The translations under genes and the position numbers were made by a program. The notes under the pieces were generated by a model, which searched no databases, was not told the DNA's origin, and saw only the letters and a list, made by a program, of their open reading frames with translations. From the NCBI RefSeq assembly GCF_000688475.1, contig NZ_JIAN01000008.1, positions 310,001 through 374,000 of the forward strand: 64,000 nucleotides of DNA, read 5' to 3'. Position 1 is the first letter of the stretch; each line of letters opens with the position of its first letter. This DNA comes from Cellulomonas sp. URHE0023. Its GTDB lineage: Bacteria > Actinomycetota > Actinomycetes > Actinomycetales > Cellulomonadaceae. This document shows positions 55,541-64,000 of this stretch, one piece after another.

Positions 55541-56533
55541 AGCCGCAGTCGTCGCCCGGACCGTGAGCTCGGGTGCCAGCAGCCGGGTCTCGGCCGTCTG
55601 GCCGTCGTCGAGGCGTGACATGACCATCTCGACGGCGACCGCACCGATCCGGGCGGCCGGGATGTCGACGGCCGTCAGCTGCTGAGGCTGACCGGTCGCG
55701 ACGTCCTGCGGGCACACGGCCACGACGGACATGTCGCGCGCGACCTCGATGCCGCGCTCGCGCAGCCCGGCCAGCACAGCGGGCAGGGCCACCTCGTTGT
55801 GGACGACGAGCCCTGTCACCCCCGGCAGTCGTTCGAGCACCCGGTCGAGGGCTGCGACCGCGCCCGCGTGCGACGACTCGCACGGCTCGAACACCGCCTG
55901 GAGGCCGAGCCTCTCGGTCTCGGCCCGGAACCCGCTGACCATGCGCAACGCGTACGTCGTGTGCCGGTCCAGCACGACCTGGGGCGAGCCGATGAGGGCG
56001 ACCTGGCGGTGTCCGAGTCCGACGAGATGGTCCACAGCGAGGCGGGCGACCGCCTCGAAGTCGAGGTCCACGCACGAGAGGCCTGACGCGTCGCGCGGCA
56101 GGCCGATGAGCACGGCCGGCTGGCGCTGGCGTCGCAGGATCGGCAGCCGGGGGTCCTCGGCCTCGACGTCCATCATGATCACGGCGTCGACCATCGACCC
56201 TGCGGCCACCCGTTCGACGCCCGCATGGTCGTCCTGGGTGAGCAGCAGCACGTCGTGCTCGAAGGCGCGGGCACGGGTGACCACACCGGTGACGAACTGC
56301 ATGATGACGCCGACGTTGACGTCCACGCGTAGGGGAGCCATGAGGGCCAGCACGTTGGTCCGCTGCGAGGCGAGCGCGCGGGCGCCCGCGTGGGGTCGGT
56401 ACCCGAGCTCGCGGACCGCGTGCTCGATCCGTTCGCGCGTCGACGCCGAGATCGGCCGTTTGCCCGACAGCGCGTAGGAGACCGTCGAGACCGAGACCCC
56501 GGCAGCGCGTGCGACGTCGTCGATCGTGGTCAT
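55535..56533 (-). CDS. LacI-family repressor, probable regulator of the sugar/alpha-xylosidase operon
   Basis: 332 residues. N-terminal HTH TIDDVARAAGVSVSTVSYALSGKRPISASTRERI and hinge GARALASQRTN, then a periplasmic-binding-protein-like sugar domain (about 62-330). It is divergent from the binding-protein gene, and two CGAAGCGCTTCG-centred palindromes, the LacI-type CG-centred form, lie between them. The inducer is probably the imported oligosaccharide or its xylose product. It ends convergently within nagA. Confidence 0.92.
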   Translation of the reverse strand: MTTIDDVARAAGVSVSTVSYALSGKRPISASTRERIEHAVRELGYRPHAGARALASQRTNVLALMAPLRVDVNVGVIMQFVTGVVTRARAFEHDVLLLTQDDHAGVERVAAGSMVDAVIMMDVEAEDPRLPILRRQRQPAVLIGLPRDASGLSCVDLDFEAVARLAVDHLVGLGHRQVALIGSPQVVLDRHTTYALRMVSGFRAETERLGLQAVFEPCESSHAGAVAALDRVLERLPGVTGLVVHNEVALPAVLAGLRERGIEVARDMSVVAVCPQDVATGQPQQLTAVDIPAARIGAVAVEMVMSRLDDGQTAETRLLAPELTVRATTAAL

Positions 56534-56640
56534 CGCGGCTGCCTCCTTCGGTCTGCGGCCCCGTACGCAGCCGACAGGAGAACCCTAGTGGGCCCGGTAC
56601 GGCCGTCGGCGGCCGATCGCCTCGTGTCTCGGAGCGTTAG

Positions 56641-56652
56641 CGAAGCGCTTCG
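56641..56652. promoter_or_regulatory. LacI-type operator 1 (auxiliary)
   Basis: CGAAGCGCTTCG is a perfect 12-bp palindrome, 108 bp upstream of the LacI gene start and 89 bp (centre to centre) from operator 2. It is suited to autoregulation of the repressor or DNA looping. Confidence 0.7.
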
Positions 56653-56698
56653 ACTTGGTGGGCCCCATCATGCACGCGAATGCACGGAAAGTCTGGTC

Positions 56699-56742
56699 TG
56701 GACATCGAAATAATCACGCGCTACGGTATCGAAGCGCTTCGA
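56699..56742 (+). promoter_or_regulatory. Promoter and LacI operator 2 of the sugar importer operon
   Basis: TGGACA (56699-56704), a 17-bp spacer and TACGGT (56722-56727) are followed at once by the perfect 14-bp palindrome TCGAAGCGCTTCGA (56729-56742), which straddles the predicted start point. Repressor bound here would block initiation. The binding-protein ATG lies 47 bp further on. Confidence 0.65.
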
Positions 56743-56788
56743 CGATCGGGTTCTCCCGGTCGGCATCCACTCGATGAGGAGAACCCGG

Positions 56789-58093
56789 ATGAGGATCAGC
56801 ACACGGCGATGGGCGGCCGTCGGAACCGCCGCCCTCCTGACCGCGACAGCCCTGACCGCCTGCGGCGGCGGCAGCGGCGGCGGCGACTCGGACGAGAAGA
56901 CCCTGACCGTCTGGCACTACGAGTCCGACGAGTCGGCCATGGGACAGGCCTGGGCCAAGGCCGTCGAGATCTTCAAGACCGAGCACCCCGACGTCGAGGT
57001 CAAGGTCGAGCACCAGACGTTCGAGCAGATCCAGAAGAACGCCAAGATCGTGCTCACCGGCGACGACGTCCCGGACGTCATGGAGTACAACAAGGGCAAC
57101 GCCACGGCAGGCCAGCTCGCGTCGCAGGGGCTGCTGACGCCGCTCACGGACGTCGCGAAGGACAAGGGCTGGGACAAGACGCTCTCCGGCTCGCTCGCCA
57201 CGACCGCGACCTACGACGAGAACGGGCTCATGGGCTCGGGCGACTGGTACGGCGTGCCCAACTACGGCGAGTTCGTGGGCGTGTACCTGAACAAGGACCT
57301 CTTCGCCCAGTACGGCATCGACGTCCCGACGACGTTCGACGACTTCGAGGCGGCGCTCGCGACGTTCAAGGAGAACGGCGTCACGCCGCTCGCCGAGGCC
57401 GGTGCCGAGTACCCCCTCGGACAGCTCTGGTACGAGCTCGTCCTGCACTACGGGGACCGCGCCCTGGTCGACGACTACCAGCTGTTCAAGAACGACGTCG
57501 ACTGGCACAGCGACGCCATGACCAAGGCGACCGAGAAGCTCGACGAGTGGGTCAAGAAGGGCTACATCGCGTCGGACGCGGCCGGCCTCACGGCCGAGGA
57601 CATGGGTGTGTCCTTCATCAACGGCACCTACCCGATCATGGTCTCCGGCTCCTGGTGGTTCGGCCGCCTCGCCGACGAGATCCAGTTCGACTGGACCCAG
57701 ACGAACTTCCCCGAGAACACGCTCCACCCGGGCTCGTCGGGCAACATCTGGGTGGTCCCCACCAACGCGAACTCCAAGACGCTCGCCGAGGACTTCATCG
57801 ACATCACGCTGCGCCCGGAGGTGCAGAACGTGCTGGGCGAGAAGGGCGGGCTCCCGGTCGCCGGTGATCCGAGCAAGATCACGGACCCGAAGACCGCCGA
57901 GATGACGCAGAACTTCGCGGACATCCTGGCCGAGGACGGCCTGGCGTACTACCCGGACTGGCCCGTGGCCGGCTTCTACGACGTGATCGTCAGCCAGCTG
58001 CAGTCGCTGGTCAACCAGTCCAAGTCGCCCGCCGAGGTTCTCGACGGCCTCAAGGACGCGTACGAGTCCGGCAAGGCCGACCTCGTCGGCTAG
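56789..58093 (+). CDS. Sugar-binding lipoprotein of a CUT1 ABC importer
   Basis: 434 residues from ATG 56789 (GAGGAG upstream); the ATG five codons earlier overlaps that ribosome site. Lipobox LTAC with Cys25, then a Gly/Ser linker and an extracellular solute-binding protein family 1 fold (LTVWHYESDESAMGQAW, ...GDDVPDVMEYNKGN, WYGVPNYGEFVGVYLNKDLF). Aromatic-rich stretches such as SGSWWFGRL are typical of oligosaccharide sites. By context the ligand may be a xylose-containing oligosaccharide such as isoprimeverose or a xyloglucan fragment; this is inferred. Confidence 0.9.
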   Translation: MRISTRRWAAVGTAALLTATALTACGGGSGGGDSDEKTLTVWHYESDESAMGQAWAKAVEIFKTEHPDVEVKVEHQTFEQIQKNAKIVLTGDDVPDVMEYNKGNATAGQLASQGLLTPLTDVAKDKGWDKTLSGSLATTATYDENGLMGSGDWYGVPNYGEFVGVYLNKDLFAQYGIDVPTTFDDFEAALATFKENGVTPLAEAGAEYPLGQLWYELVLHYGDRALVDDYQLFKNDVDWHSDAMTKATEKLDEWVKKGYIASDAAGLTAEDMGVSFINGTYPIMVSGSWWFGRLADEIQFDWTQTNFPENTLHPGSSGNIWVVPTNANSKTLAEDFIDITLRPEVQNVLGEKGGLPVAGDPSKITDPKTAEMTQNFADILAEDGLAYYPDWPVAGFYDVIVSQLQSLVNQSKSPAEVLDGLKDAYESGKADLVG

Positions 58094-58100
58094 CGACCCG

Positions 58101-58142
58101 GACGGCCCGGGCCGGGCTCCACGCGGGCCCGCCCGGGCCGTC
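58101..58142 (+). terminator. Intra-operon hairpin between binding-protein and permease genes
   Basis: GACGGCCCGGGC (58101-58112) and GCCCGGGCCGTC (58131-58142) are perfect 12-bp arms around an 18-nt GC-rich loop. Hairpins at this position commonly stabilise binding-protein mRNA and reduce read-through to the permeases, giving excess binding protein. Confidence 0.6.
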
Positions 58143-58162
58143 GGACCAACGAAGGACGGACC

Positions 58163-59137
58163 ATGAGCACTGAAGCTCTCGACACCCGCGCCACGACGGA
58201 CTCTCCGCCGAACGAGGCCATCGTCAGGCGGCGCAAGAAGCGCCCCACCTGGGTGGCGTACCTGCCGTACCTCGCCCCGGGCGCGATCGCGTTCGTCGTG
58301 GTCATCGGCATCCCGTTCGCGACGAACATCGCGTACAGCTTCCAGAAGTGGAAGGGCGGGATGTCGCCCCACATCTGGGTGGGGCTCGACAACTACCGGG
58401 CGCTCCTTCACGACGAGCAGTTCTGGACGTCGTTCCGCAACTCGATCTCGATGATCGTCGCGATGGTGATCATCCCGACGCTCATCGGGCTGCTGCTGGC
58501 GTCGGTCCTCTTCGACTACCTCGGCAAGAAGTTCGGGTCGAGGTCGGCGTCGGTGCTCCGAGCCAGCTACTACCTTCCGCAGATCCTCCCGGTCGCGGTC
58601 GCCGGTGTGCTGTGGAACTGGATCCTCAACGCCCAGACCGGTGCCCTGAACGAGGTGCTGCGCTCGCTCGGCGTGGACAACCCGCCGAACTGGCTCGGTT
58701 CGCCCACGACGGCCATGCCGACCGTGATGCTCGTGCTGGTCTGGGTCCAGATCGGCTATCCGGTCGTGATCTTCATGTCGGCGCTGCAGCGCGTGGATCC
58801 GGAGCTGTACGAGGCCGCCGAGCTCGACGGGGCCGGATGGGGGCGCAGGTTCCGGGCGATCACGATCCCGCAGATCAAGCCTGAGACGTTCGTCGTCGTG
58901 CTCACCTGCACGGTCGCGGCACTCAAGGTCTTCGGGCCGATCTACGTGCTCACCCGCGGCGGTCCGGAGGGCTCGACCCTGGTGCCGAGCTACTACTCGT
59001 ACCTCAACTTCTTCGACAAGTCGAAGGTCGGCTACGGGGCGGCGGTCGCCAACGTCCTGACCCTCGTGATCGTCATCGCCGCAGGTCTCATCCTCGTCGC
59101 GCAGGCGCGCAGCGAACGCAAGGAAGGTGTGGGCTGA
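58163..59137 (+). CDS. Sugar ABC importer permease, MalF-like
   Basis: 324 residues, six helices plus a basic N-terminus (RRRKKRPTWVAYLP). The EAA coupling loop is YEAAELDGAGWGRRFRAITIPQIKP, required for contact with the ATPase. Forms the membrane channel with the next gene. Its stop shares one base with the next ATG (TGATG). Confidence 0.93.
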   Translation: MSTEALDTRATTDSPPNEAIVRRRKKRPTWVAYLPYLAPGAIAFVVVIGIPFATNIAYSFQKWKGGMSPHIWVGLDNYRALLHDEQFWTSFRNSISMIVAMVIIPTLIGLLLASVLFDYLGKKFGSRSASVLRASYYLPQILPVAVAGVLWNWILNAQTGALNEVLRSLGVDNPPNWLGSPTTAMPTVMLVLVWVQIGYPVVIFMSALQRVDPELYEAAELDGAGWGRRFRAITIPQIKPETFVVVLTCTVAALKVFGPIYVLTRGGPEGSTLVPSYYSYLNFFDKSKVGYGAAVANVLTLVIVIAAGLILVAQARSERKEGVG

Positions 59138-60000
59138 TGGCCACCGACGTGATCTCGGCACCGCCGGCTGCACGCCACCGGCGCGGCAAGGCCCGCTGGC
59201 TCGTGCTCGTGGGCGCGGTGCTCGTCGCCGTCGCGATCCTGGCGCCGTTCGTCATCATGGTGCTCAACGCGTTCAAGTCGCCGCTGGACTACTCGCTGAA
59301 CGGTCCGCTCAGCCTGCCGACCGAGCTGTACACCAAGGGCCTGACCACGTTCTGGGAGCGGGTCGACTTCCCGCAGAAGCTCCTCAACTCGATCTGGATC
59401 TCGAGTGCCGTCGCGGTCCTCGGCACGCTCCTGTCCCTGCTGAACGCCTATGCGATCGGCATCGGCCGGGTGAAGGGGCGGCTGCTCGTGGTCTCGCTCT
59501 TCCTGCTCGCGACCATGCTGCCGCAGGAGGCGCTGATCTACCCGCTGTTCACCATGGCGCAGTCGGTCGGGCTGTCCAACTCGCCGTGGTCGGTGATCAT
59601 CATCTTCACCGTCATCCAGTCCGCGTTCGGGACCTACCTGCTGGCGTCGGTGCTCGGCACGTTCCCCAAGGCGCTGCTCGAGGCGGCGGCGCTGGATGGT
59701 GCGAGCCGGTGGGACGTGCTGTGGAAGGTCGTCTTCCCGGTGGTGCGCCCCACGCTGTCGGTGCTGATGATCTTCTTCTTCATCTGGACCTGGAACGAGT
59801 TCTTCATCCCGCTGGTCATGCTGACGACGAACGACACGCAGACCATCCCCGTGGCGCTCGCGTCGCTGCAGGGCGACAGACTGATGGATGCGCCGACGAC
59901 CAACGCGGGGGCCCTGGTGTCACTGGTCCCTGCCGTGCTCTTCTTCCTGATCTTCCAGCGAACCCTGACGCGCGGCGTGACTGCCGGCGCGGTCAAGTAA
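59137..60000 (+). CDS. Sugar ABC importer permease, MalG-like
   Basis: 287 residues, six helices, EAA loop LEAAALDGASRWDVLWKVVFPVVRP. Pairs with the MalF-like subunit. No ATPase gene follows; in cellulomonads and streptomycetes CUT1 importers often share the unlinked MsiK ATPase, which is likely here. The alpha-xylosidase gene starts 13 bp downstream. Confidence 0.93.
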   Translation: MATDVISAPPAARHRRGKARWLVLVGAVLVAVAILAPFVIMVLNAFKSPLDYSLNGPLSLPTELYTKGLTTFWERVDFPQKLLNSIWISSAVAVLGTLLSLLNAYAIGIGRVKGRLLVVSLFLLATMLPQEALIYPLFTMAQSVGLSNSPWSVIIIFTVIQSAFGTYLLASVLGTFPKALLEAAALDGASRWDVLWKVVFPVVRPTLSVLMIFFFIWTWNEFFIPLVMLTTNDTQTIPVALASLQGDRLMDAPTTNAGALVSLVPAVLFFLIFQRTLTRGVTAGAVK

Positions 60001-60012
60001 AGGCGTCGAGAG

Positions 60013-62292
60013 ATGAAGTTCACCAACGGCTACTGGCAGCTCCTTCCTGGAGTCCAGGTGCTGCGACCCCGCAGCGTCGCCGACGTCGTGGCCGACGAGG
60101 ACACGCTGACCGTCTACAGCGCCACGGTGCCGCTCACCTCCCGCGGGGACACGCTGAACCGACCCCTCGTGACGGTGACGTTCACGGCACCGATGGACGA
60201 CGTGATCGGCGTCCGGATCGAGCACCACGCCGGCGGCCTGGAGCCCCGGCCGGCGTTCGCGGTCGCCCGGGGCGAAGCCGACGTCAAGGTGGTCGCTGAC
60301 GCCTCCGGCGCGTCGTTCACGTCGGGAGGGCTCACGGCGCGCGTGGCGGTCGACGGCGCGTGGAACGTCGACTTCGAGGCGGGCGGCCGCGTCCTGACGT
60401 CGTCGACGGCCCGCAGCATCGGCGTGGTGACGGACGCGAGAGGTGACGCGTACGTGCACGAGCAGCTGGCCCTCGGCGTCGACGAGCACGTCTACGGACT
60501 CGGTGAGAGGTTCGGCGCGTTCGTCAAGAACGGGCAGTCCGTCGACAGCTGGAACGCCGACGGCGGCACGGCCACCGAGCACGCCTACAAGAACGTGCCG
60601 TTCTACCTGTCCGACGCGGGCTACGGGGTCTTCGTCGACAACCCGGGGCGGGTCTCGTTCGAGGTCGGCTCCGAGGCGGTCTCGCGCACGCAGTTCTCCG
60701 TGGCGGGTGAGGTGCTGCAGTACTACGTCGTGCACGGGCCCTCGCCCAAGGAGGTGCTGCGCCGCTACACCGCGCTGACCGGTCGCCCGGCACGCGTCCC
60801 GGCGTGGTCGTACGGCCTGTGGCTCTCGACGTCGTTCACCACGCAGTACGACGAGGCCACCGTCATGTCGTTCGTGGACGGGATGGCCGAGCGCGGCCTG
60901 CCGTTGAGCGTCTTCCACTTCGACTGCTTCTGGATGCGCGCGTTCCACTGGACCGACTTCACCTGGGACCCCGCGACGTTCCCGGACCCGGAGGGCCTTC
61001 TCTCGCGTCTGCACGACAAGGGCCTGAAGGTCTGCGTGTGGATCAACCCCTACATCGCGCAGCGGTCCCGGCTGTTCGAGGAGGGGCGCACCGGGGGCTT
61101 CCTGGTGACGCGTGCGGACGGGTCGATCTGGCAGACCGACGAGTGGCAGGCGGGCATGGCGCTCGTCGACTTCACGAACCCGGCGGCAGTCGCCTGGTAC
61201 CAGGGCCACCTGCGCCACCTGCTCGTCCAAGGGGTCGACGCGTTCAAGACCGACTTCGGCGAGCGGATCCCCACCGACGTCGTCTGGCACGACGGCGCCA
61301 ACCCCGAGCGGATGCACAACTACTACACGCACCTGTACAACCGGGCGGTCTTCGAGGTCCTCGAGGCGGAGCGCGGCACGGGGGAGGCTGTGCTGTTCGC
61401 GCGGTCCGCGACGGCAGGCGGCCAGCAGTACCCGGTCCACTGGGGCGGCGACTGCGAGTCCACGTTCGTCTCCATGGCCGAGTCGCTGCGCGGTGGCCTG
61501 TCGCTCGCGTCGTCGGGCTTCGGGTACTGGAGCCACGACATCGGTGGGTTCGAGGGGACGCCGGACGCCGCGGTGTTCAAGCGCTGGCTCGCGTTCGGGC
61601 TCCTGTCGTCGCACAGCCGCCTGCACGGTTCGGACTCCTACCGGGTGCCGTGGGCCTTCGACGAGGAGGCTGTGGACGTTGCCCGCCTGTTCACCCGGCT
61701 CAAGCTCTCCCTGATGCCGTACCTCGGCAGGCTCGGTGAGGACGCGCACGAGCACGGTCTGCCGGTCATGCGACCGATGGTCGTGGAGTTCCCGGACGAC
61801 CCCGGGGCGGCGACCGTCGCGACGCAGTACATGCTCGGTGAGAGCCTGCTCGTGGCGCCCGTGTTCACCGCGGACGGTCGGGTGAACGTCTACGTGCCGG
61901 ACGGCGTCTGGACCTCGTTGCTGACAGGTGAGCAGGTCACGGGGCCGCGGTGGTACTCCGAGGTCCACGACTTCCTGTCGCTGCCGGTCTACGTCCGCCC
62001 GGACACGGTCCTGCCGGTCGGGGCACGCGAGGACCGGCCCGACTATGCGTGGGCCGAGGGCGTCACTCTGCGCCTGTTCGAGATCGCCGACGGGCACCGG
62101 TCGGTGACGGTCATCCCGGCGACCGACGGGGGCGAGCCGTCGCGGTTCGTCGTCTCACGCTCCGGTGACAGGGTCCACGTCTCGGCGCGTGACGCACGTG
62201 GGCCCTGGCGTGTGCAGATCGAGCCGTTCGCGGGAGCGCGAGGCCAGGCAGTCGACGCGGACGGCGACCAGGAGGTGGAGCTGGCGCTCTGA
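60013..62292 (+). CDS. yicI: GH31 alpha-xylosidase, YicI type
   Basis: 759 residues (E. coli YicI 772). The nucleophile Asp414 lies in the alpha-xylosidase signature [11 protein letters not shown], and the acid/base Asp480 in [17 protein letters not shown] near residue 308 is the motif separating alpha-xylosidases from alpha-glucosidases of GH31. No signal peptide, so it is cytosolic and acts on imported oligosaccharides, releasing alpha-linked xylose (for example from isoprimeverose). Last gene of the LacI-controlled operon. Confidence 0.93.
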   Translation: MKFTNGYWQLLPGVQVLRPRSVADVVADEDTLTVYSATVPLTSRGDTLNRPLVTVTFTAPMDDVIGVRIEHHAGGLEPRPAFAVARGEADVKVVADASGASFTSGGLTARVAVDGAWNVDFEAGGRVLTSSTARSIGVVTDARGDAYVHEQLALGVDEHVYGLGERFGAFVKNGQSVDSWNADGGTATEHAYKNVPFYLSDAGYGVFVDNPGRVSFEVGSEAVSRTQFSVAGEVLQYYVVHGPSPKEVLRRYTALTGRPARVPAWSYGLWLSTSFTTQYDEATVMSFVDGMAERGLPLSVFHFDCFWMRAFHWTDFTWDPATFPDPEGLLSRLHDKGLKVCVWINPYIAQRSRLFEEGRTGGFLVTRADGSIWQTDEWQAGMALVDFTNPAAVAWYQGHLRHLLVQGVDAFKTDFGERIPTDVVWHDGANPERMHNYYTHLYNRAVFEVLEAERGTGEAVLFARSATAGGQQYPVHWGGDCESTFVSMAESLRGGLSLASSGFGYWSHDIGGFEGTPDAAVFKRWLAFGLLSSHSRLHGSDSYRVPWAFDEEAVDVARLFTRLKLSLMPYLGRLGEDAHEHGLPVMRPMVVEFPDDPGAATVATQYMLGESLLVAPVFTADGRVNVYVPDGVWTSLLTGEQVTGPRWYSEVHDFLSLPVYVRPDTVLPVGAREDRPDYAWAEGVTLRLFEIADGHRSVTVIPATDGGEPSRFVVSRSGDRVHVSARDARGPWRVQIEPFAGARGQAVDADGDQEVELAL

Positions 62293-62321
62293 GCGCGTCC
62301 CTGCGCCGTGCGCAGACGACG

Positions 62322-62351
62322 TTGCGGGAGCGCTCCCACCTGTCGTATCGT
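62322..62351 (+). promoter_or_regulatory. CelR-type operator inside the GH1 promoter
   Basis: TTGCGG (62322-62327), 18-bp spacer and TATCGT (62346-62351) form a promoter. The perfect palindrome GGGAGCGCTCCC (62326-62337) overlaps the -35 and spacer; extended to 14 bp (62325-62338) it matches 13 of 14 bases of the Thermobifida fusca CelR site TGGGAGCGCTCCCA. Repression relieved by cellobiose is therefore expected. Confidence 0.75.
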
Positions 62352-62450
62352 TTCGACACAGGCCGGCCCAGGGTCGACGGAGCGCGCAGACAAGGACGTC
62401 GCGATCCCCGACCAGCCGCGCAGACAGCCGCCCGGAAGAAGGACCAGCAC

Positions 62451-63890
62451 ATGACCAGCTCGCGACCGTCCGGCCGCCGATTCCCCGAGGGCTTCCTCTG
62501 GGGGTCCGCCACGGCGTCCTACCAGATCGAGGGCGCAGCCCACGAAGGCGGCCGAGCGCCGTCGATCTGGGACACGTTCTCCCGCACGCCAGGCAAGGTG
62601 CAGGACGGGGACACCGGAGACGTCGCCGTCGACCACTTCCACCGAGTCCCGCAGGACGTCGCGATGATGGCCGACCTCGGCCTGCAGGCGTACCGGTTCT
62701 CCATCTCGTGGTCCCGCGTGCAGCCCTCCGGGTCTGGCGAGTTCAACCAGGCCGGGATCGACTTCTACTCCGACCTGGTCGACCGCCTCGTCGCGGCCGG
62801 CATCAAGCCCGTCGCGACGCTGTACCACTGGGACCTCCCGCAGGCGCTCGAGGACGAAGGCGGTTGGACCAACCGCCGCACGGCCGAGCTCTTCGGCGAG
62901 TACGCCCGCAAGATGGCCGAGGTCCTGGGCGACCGCATCCACCTCTGGACGACGCTCAACGAGCCGTGGTGCTCGGCGTACCTCGGCTACGCCTCGGGCG
63001 TGCACGCGCCCGGCCGCACCGACGACGTCGCCGCGCTCGCCGCCGTGCACCATCTGAACCTGGCTCACGGCCTGGCCGGTCGGGCCGTCAAGGACGTTCT
63101 CGGCCAGGACACGCCCGTCTCCGTGACGCTCAACCTGCACGTGACGCGCGCCGCGACGGACTCGCCGGAGGACGTCGAGGCCAAGCGGCTCGTCGACACC
63201 ATCGCCAACGAGGTGTTCCTGCGCCCCATGCTCGAGGGCGAGTACCCCAAGGAGGTCTTCGCCGACACCGAGCACCTGACCGACTGGTCGTTCGTGCACG
63301 ACGAGGACCTCGACATCATCCAGGTGCCGCTCGCACTCCTCGGTATCAACTACTACTCGACGGGTCGCGTCCGGTGGGGGACTCCGGAGGTCGGTGACGG
63401 GGGCCCTGGCCCCGACGGTCACCGCTCCTCGCCCCACAGCCCGTGGGTCGGTGCGACGAACGTCGAGTTCCTTCCGCAGCCCGGTCCGCACACCGCGATG
63501 GGCTGGAACATCGAGCCCCAGGGCCTCGTCGACCTCCTGCTCGAGATGCACGAGCGCTACCCCGGCCTCCCGCTCGCCATCACGGAGAACGGCGCGGCGT
63601 TCGAGGACGAGCTCGCTCCCGACGGCCACGTGCACGACGCCGACCGGGTGGCCTACCTCCACGACCACATCGACGCGGTCGGCGAGGCCATCGAGCGCGG
63701 CGCGGACGTCCGTGGCTACTTCGTGTGGTCGCTCATGGACAACTTCGAGTGGTCCTACGGCTACTCCAAGCGCTTCGGTGTGGTCCGCGTGGACTACGAC
63801 ACCCTCGAACGGACCGTCAAGGACTCCGGTCACTGGTACCGCCAGCTGATCGCCACCAACGCGGTCCCGGACCTCACAGCCGGCCTCTAG
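62451..63890 (+). CDS. bglA: GH1 beta-glucosidase
   Basis: 479 residues from ATG 62451 (GAAGAAGGA upstream). GH1 landmarks: [19 protein letters not shown] at the N-terminus, acid/base Glu171 in TTLNEPW, nucleophile Glu379 in ITENGAA and the substrate-site [13 protein letters not shown]. No signal peptide, so it hydrolyses imported cellobiose or related beta-glucosides in the cytosol. It sits behind its own CelR-type promoter, separate from the alpha-xylosidase operon, and ends before a strong hairpin. In xyloglucan breakdown it could act on glucose exposed by the alpha-xylosidase. Confidence 0.95.
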   Translation: MTSSRPSGRRFPEGFLWGSATASYQIEGAAHEGGRAPSIWDTFSRTPGKVQDGDTGDVAVDHFHRVPQDVAMMADLGLQAYRFSISWSRVQPSGSGEFNQAGIDFYSDLVDRLVAAGIKPVATLYHWDLPQALEDEGGWTNRRTAELFGEYARKMAEVLGDRIHLWTTLNEPWCSAYLGYASGVHAPGRTDDVAALAAVHHLNLAHGLAGRAVKDVLGQDTPVSVTLNLHVTRAATDSPEDVEAKRLVDTIANEVFLRPMLEGEYPKEVFADTEHLTDWSFVHDEDLDIIQVPLALLGINYYSTGRVRWGTPEVGDGGPGPDGHRSSPHSPWVGATNVEFLPQPGPHTAMGWNIEPQGLVDLLLEMHERYPGLPLAITENGAAFEDELAPDGHVHDADRVAYLHDHIDAVGEAIERGADVRGYFVWSLMDNFEWSYGYSKRFGVVRVDYDTLERTVKDSGHWYRQLIATNAVPDLTAGL

Positions 63891-63901
63891 CGGTACCCGG
63901 C

Positions 63902-63945
63902 AGGTCCGCGCTCGCGAGGTCGGGAGCCCCACCGAGCGCGGACCT
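63902..63945 (+). terminator. Terminator hairpin after the GH1 gene
   Basis: AGGTCCGCGCTCG (63902-63914) and CGAGCGCGGACCT (63933-63945) are perfect 13-bp arms with an 18-nt loop, beginning 12 bp after the stop codon. Confidence 0.75.
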
Positions 63946-63986
63946 CCGGCACGTCTGCCGTCGTGCAGGTGGGGGAGGATGGCCGC

Positions 63987-64000
63987 GTGGGACGACGATC
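63987..64000 (+). CDS. Possible start of the next gene (cut off)
   Basis: GTG at 63987 follows GGGGGAGG by about eight bases and opens a frame that leaves the window after four full codons (V-G-R-R). Only the ribosome site and its position after a terminator suggest a gene; no function can be guessed. Confidence 0.25.

Overview
The window is a very GC-rich (about 70% by eye), densely coded bacterial chromosome segment with many GTG starts and many 1-4 bp gene overlaps. It reads as an actinobacterium, most likely a cellulomonad (Cellulomonas or a close relative). Supporting this are the argS-to-atpC gene order, which I recall from Mycobacterium tuberculosis Rv1292-Rv1312, a DUF2550 gene and nucS, an LAXTG-type sortase signal, a sugar ABC transporter without its own ATPase (usual where MsiK is shared), and a CelR-type cellobiose operator in front of a GH1 beta-glucosidase. 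The genus is an inference; no rRNA is present.

Left part (1-11.6 kb): end of a DUF2867 protein; an SRAP DNA-protein-crosslink sensor divergent from a Bcr/CflA drug exporter; a large LAXTG surface protein; a class I aminotransferase; a 42-residue membrane protein candidate; a coiled-coil lipoprotein; bifunctional AdhE with an unusual N-terminal linker; nicotinamidase. Accessory part (11.6-25.6 kb): an AIM24 protein; a ribbon-helix-helix regulator, DUF4097 protein and DrrAB-type ABC exporter behind a striking 21-bp-phased operator array; an arsenic cluster (ArsR-ArsC fusion, arsC, arsM, arsR, arsN1) with no efflux pump; a secreted Pro-rich protein; an L,D-transpeptidase; a beta-helix protein; a MocR regulator divergent from an aldo/keto reductase; two small hypotheticals.

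Middle (25.8-32 kb): cydAB, a YibE/F membrane protein, one tRNA-Arg(CCG), a FadR-type GntR regulator and a CynX-type MFS gene. Core block (32-54.3 kb): argS, lysA, hom, thrC, thrB (lysine/threonine branch of aspartate metabolism), rho with a 46% glutamine insert, rpmE, prfA, prmC, tsaC/sua5, a WecA-type sugar-phosphate transferase, an AtpI-like gene, the complete F1Fo ATP synthase operon atpBEFHAGDC, DUF2550, nucS and a small membrane protein. The atpB gene can only be full length if it starts at CTG, and epsilon lacks its C-terminal helical domain.

Right part (54.3-64 kb): nagA, then a LacI repressor with two matching palindromic operators, a binding-protein/two-permease sugar importer, a YicI-type GH31 alpha-xylosidase, and a CelR-controlled GH1 beta-glucosidase. 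The importer and alpha-xylosidase plausibly take up and trim xylose-decorated oligosaccharides. No insertion sequence, CRISPR array, prophage or integrase was seen. The most interesting signals are regulatory: three autoregulator-type genes with operators buried in promoters that end about 6-7 nt before an SD-less ATG (predicted leaderless mRNAs).
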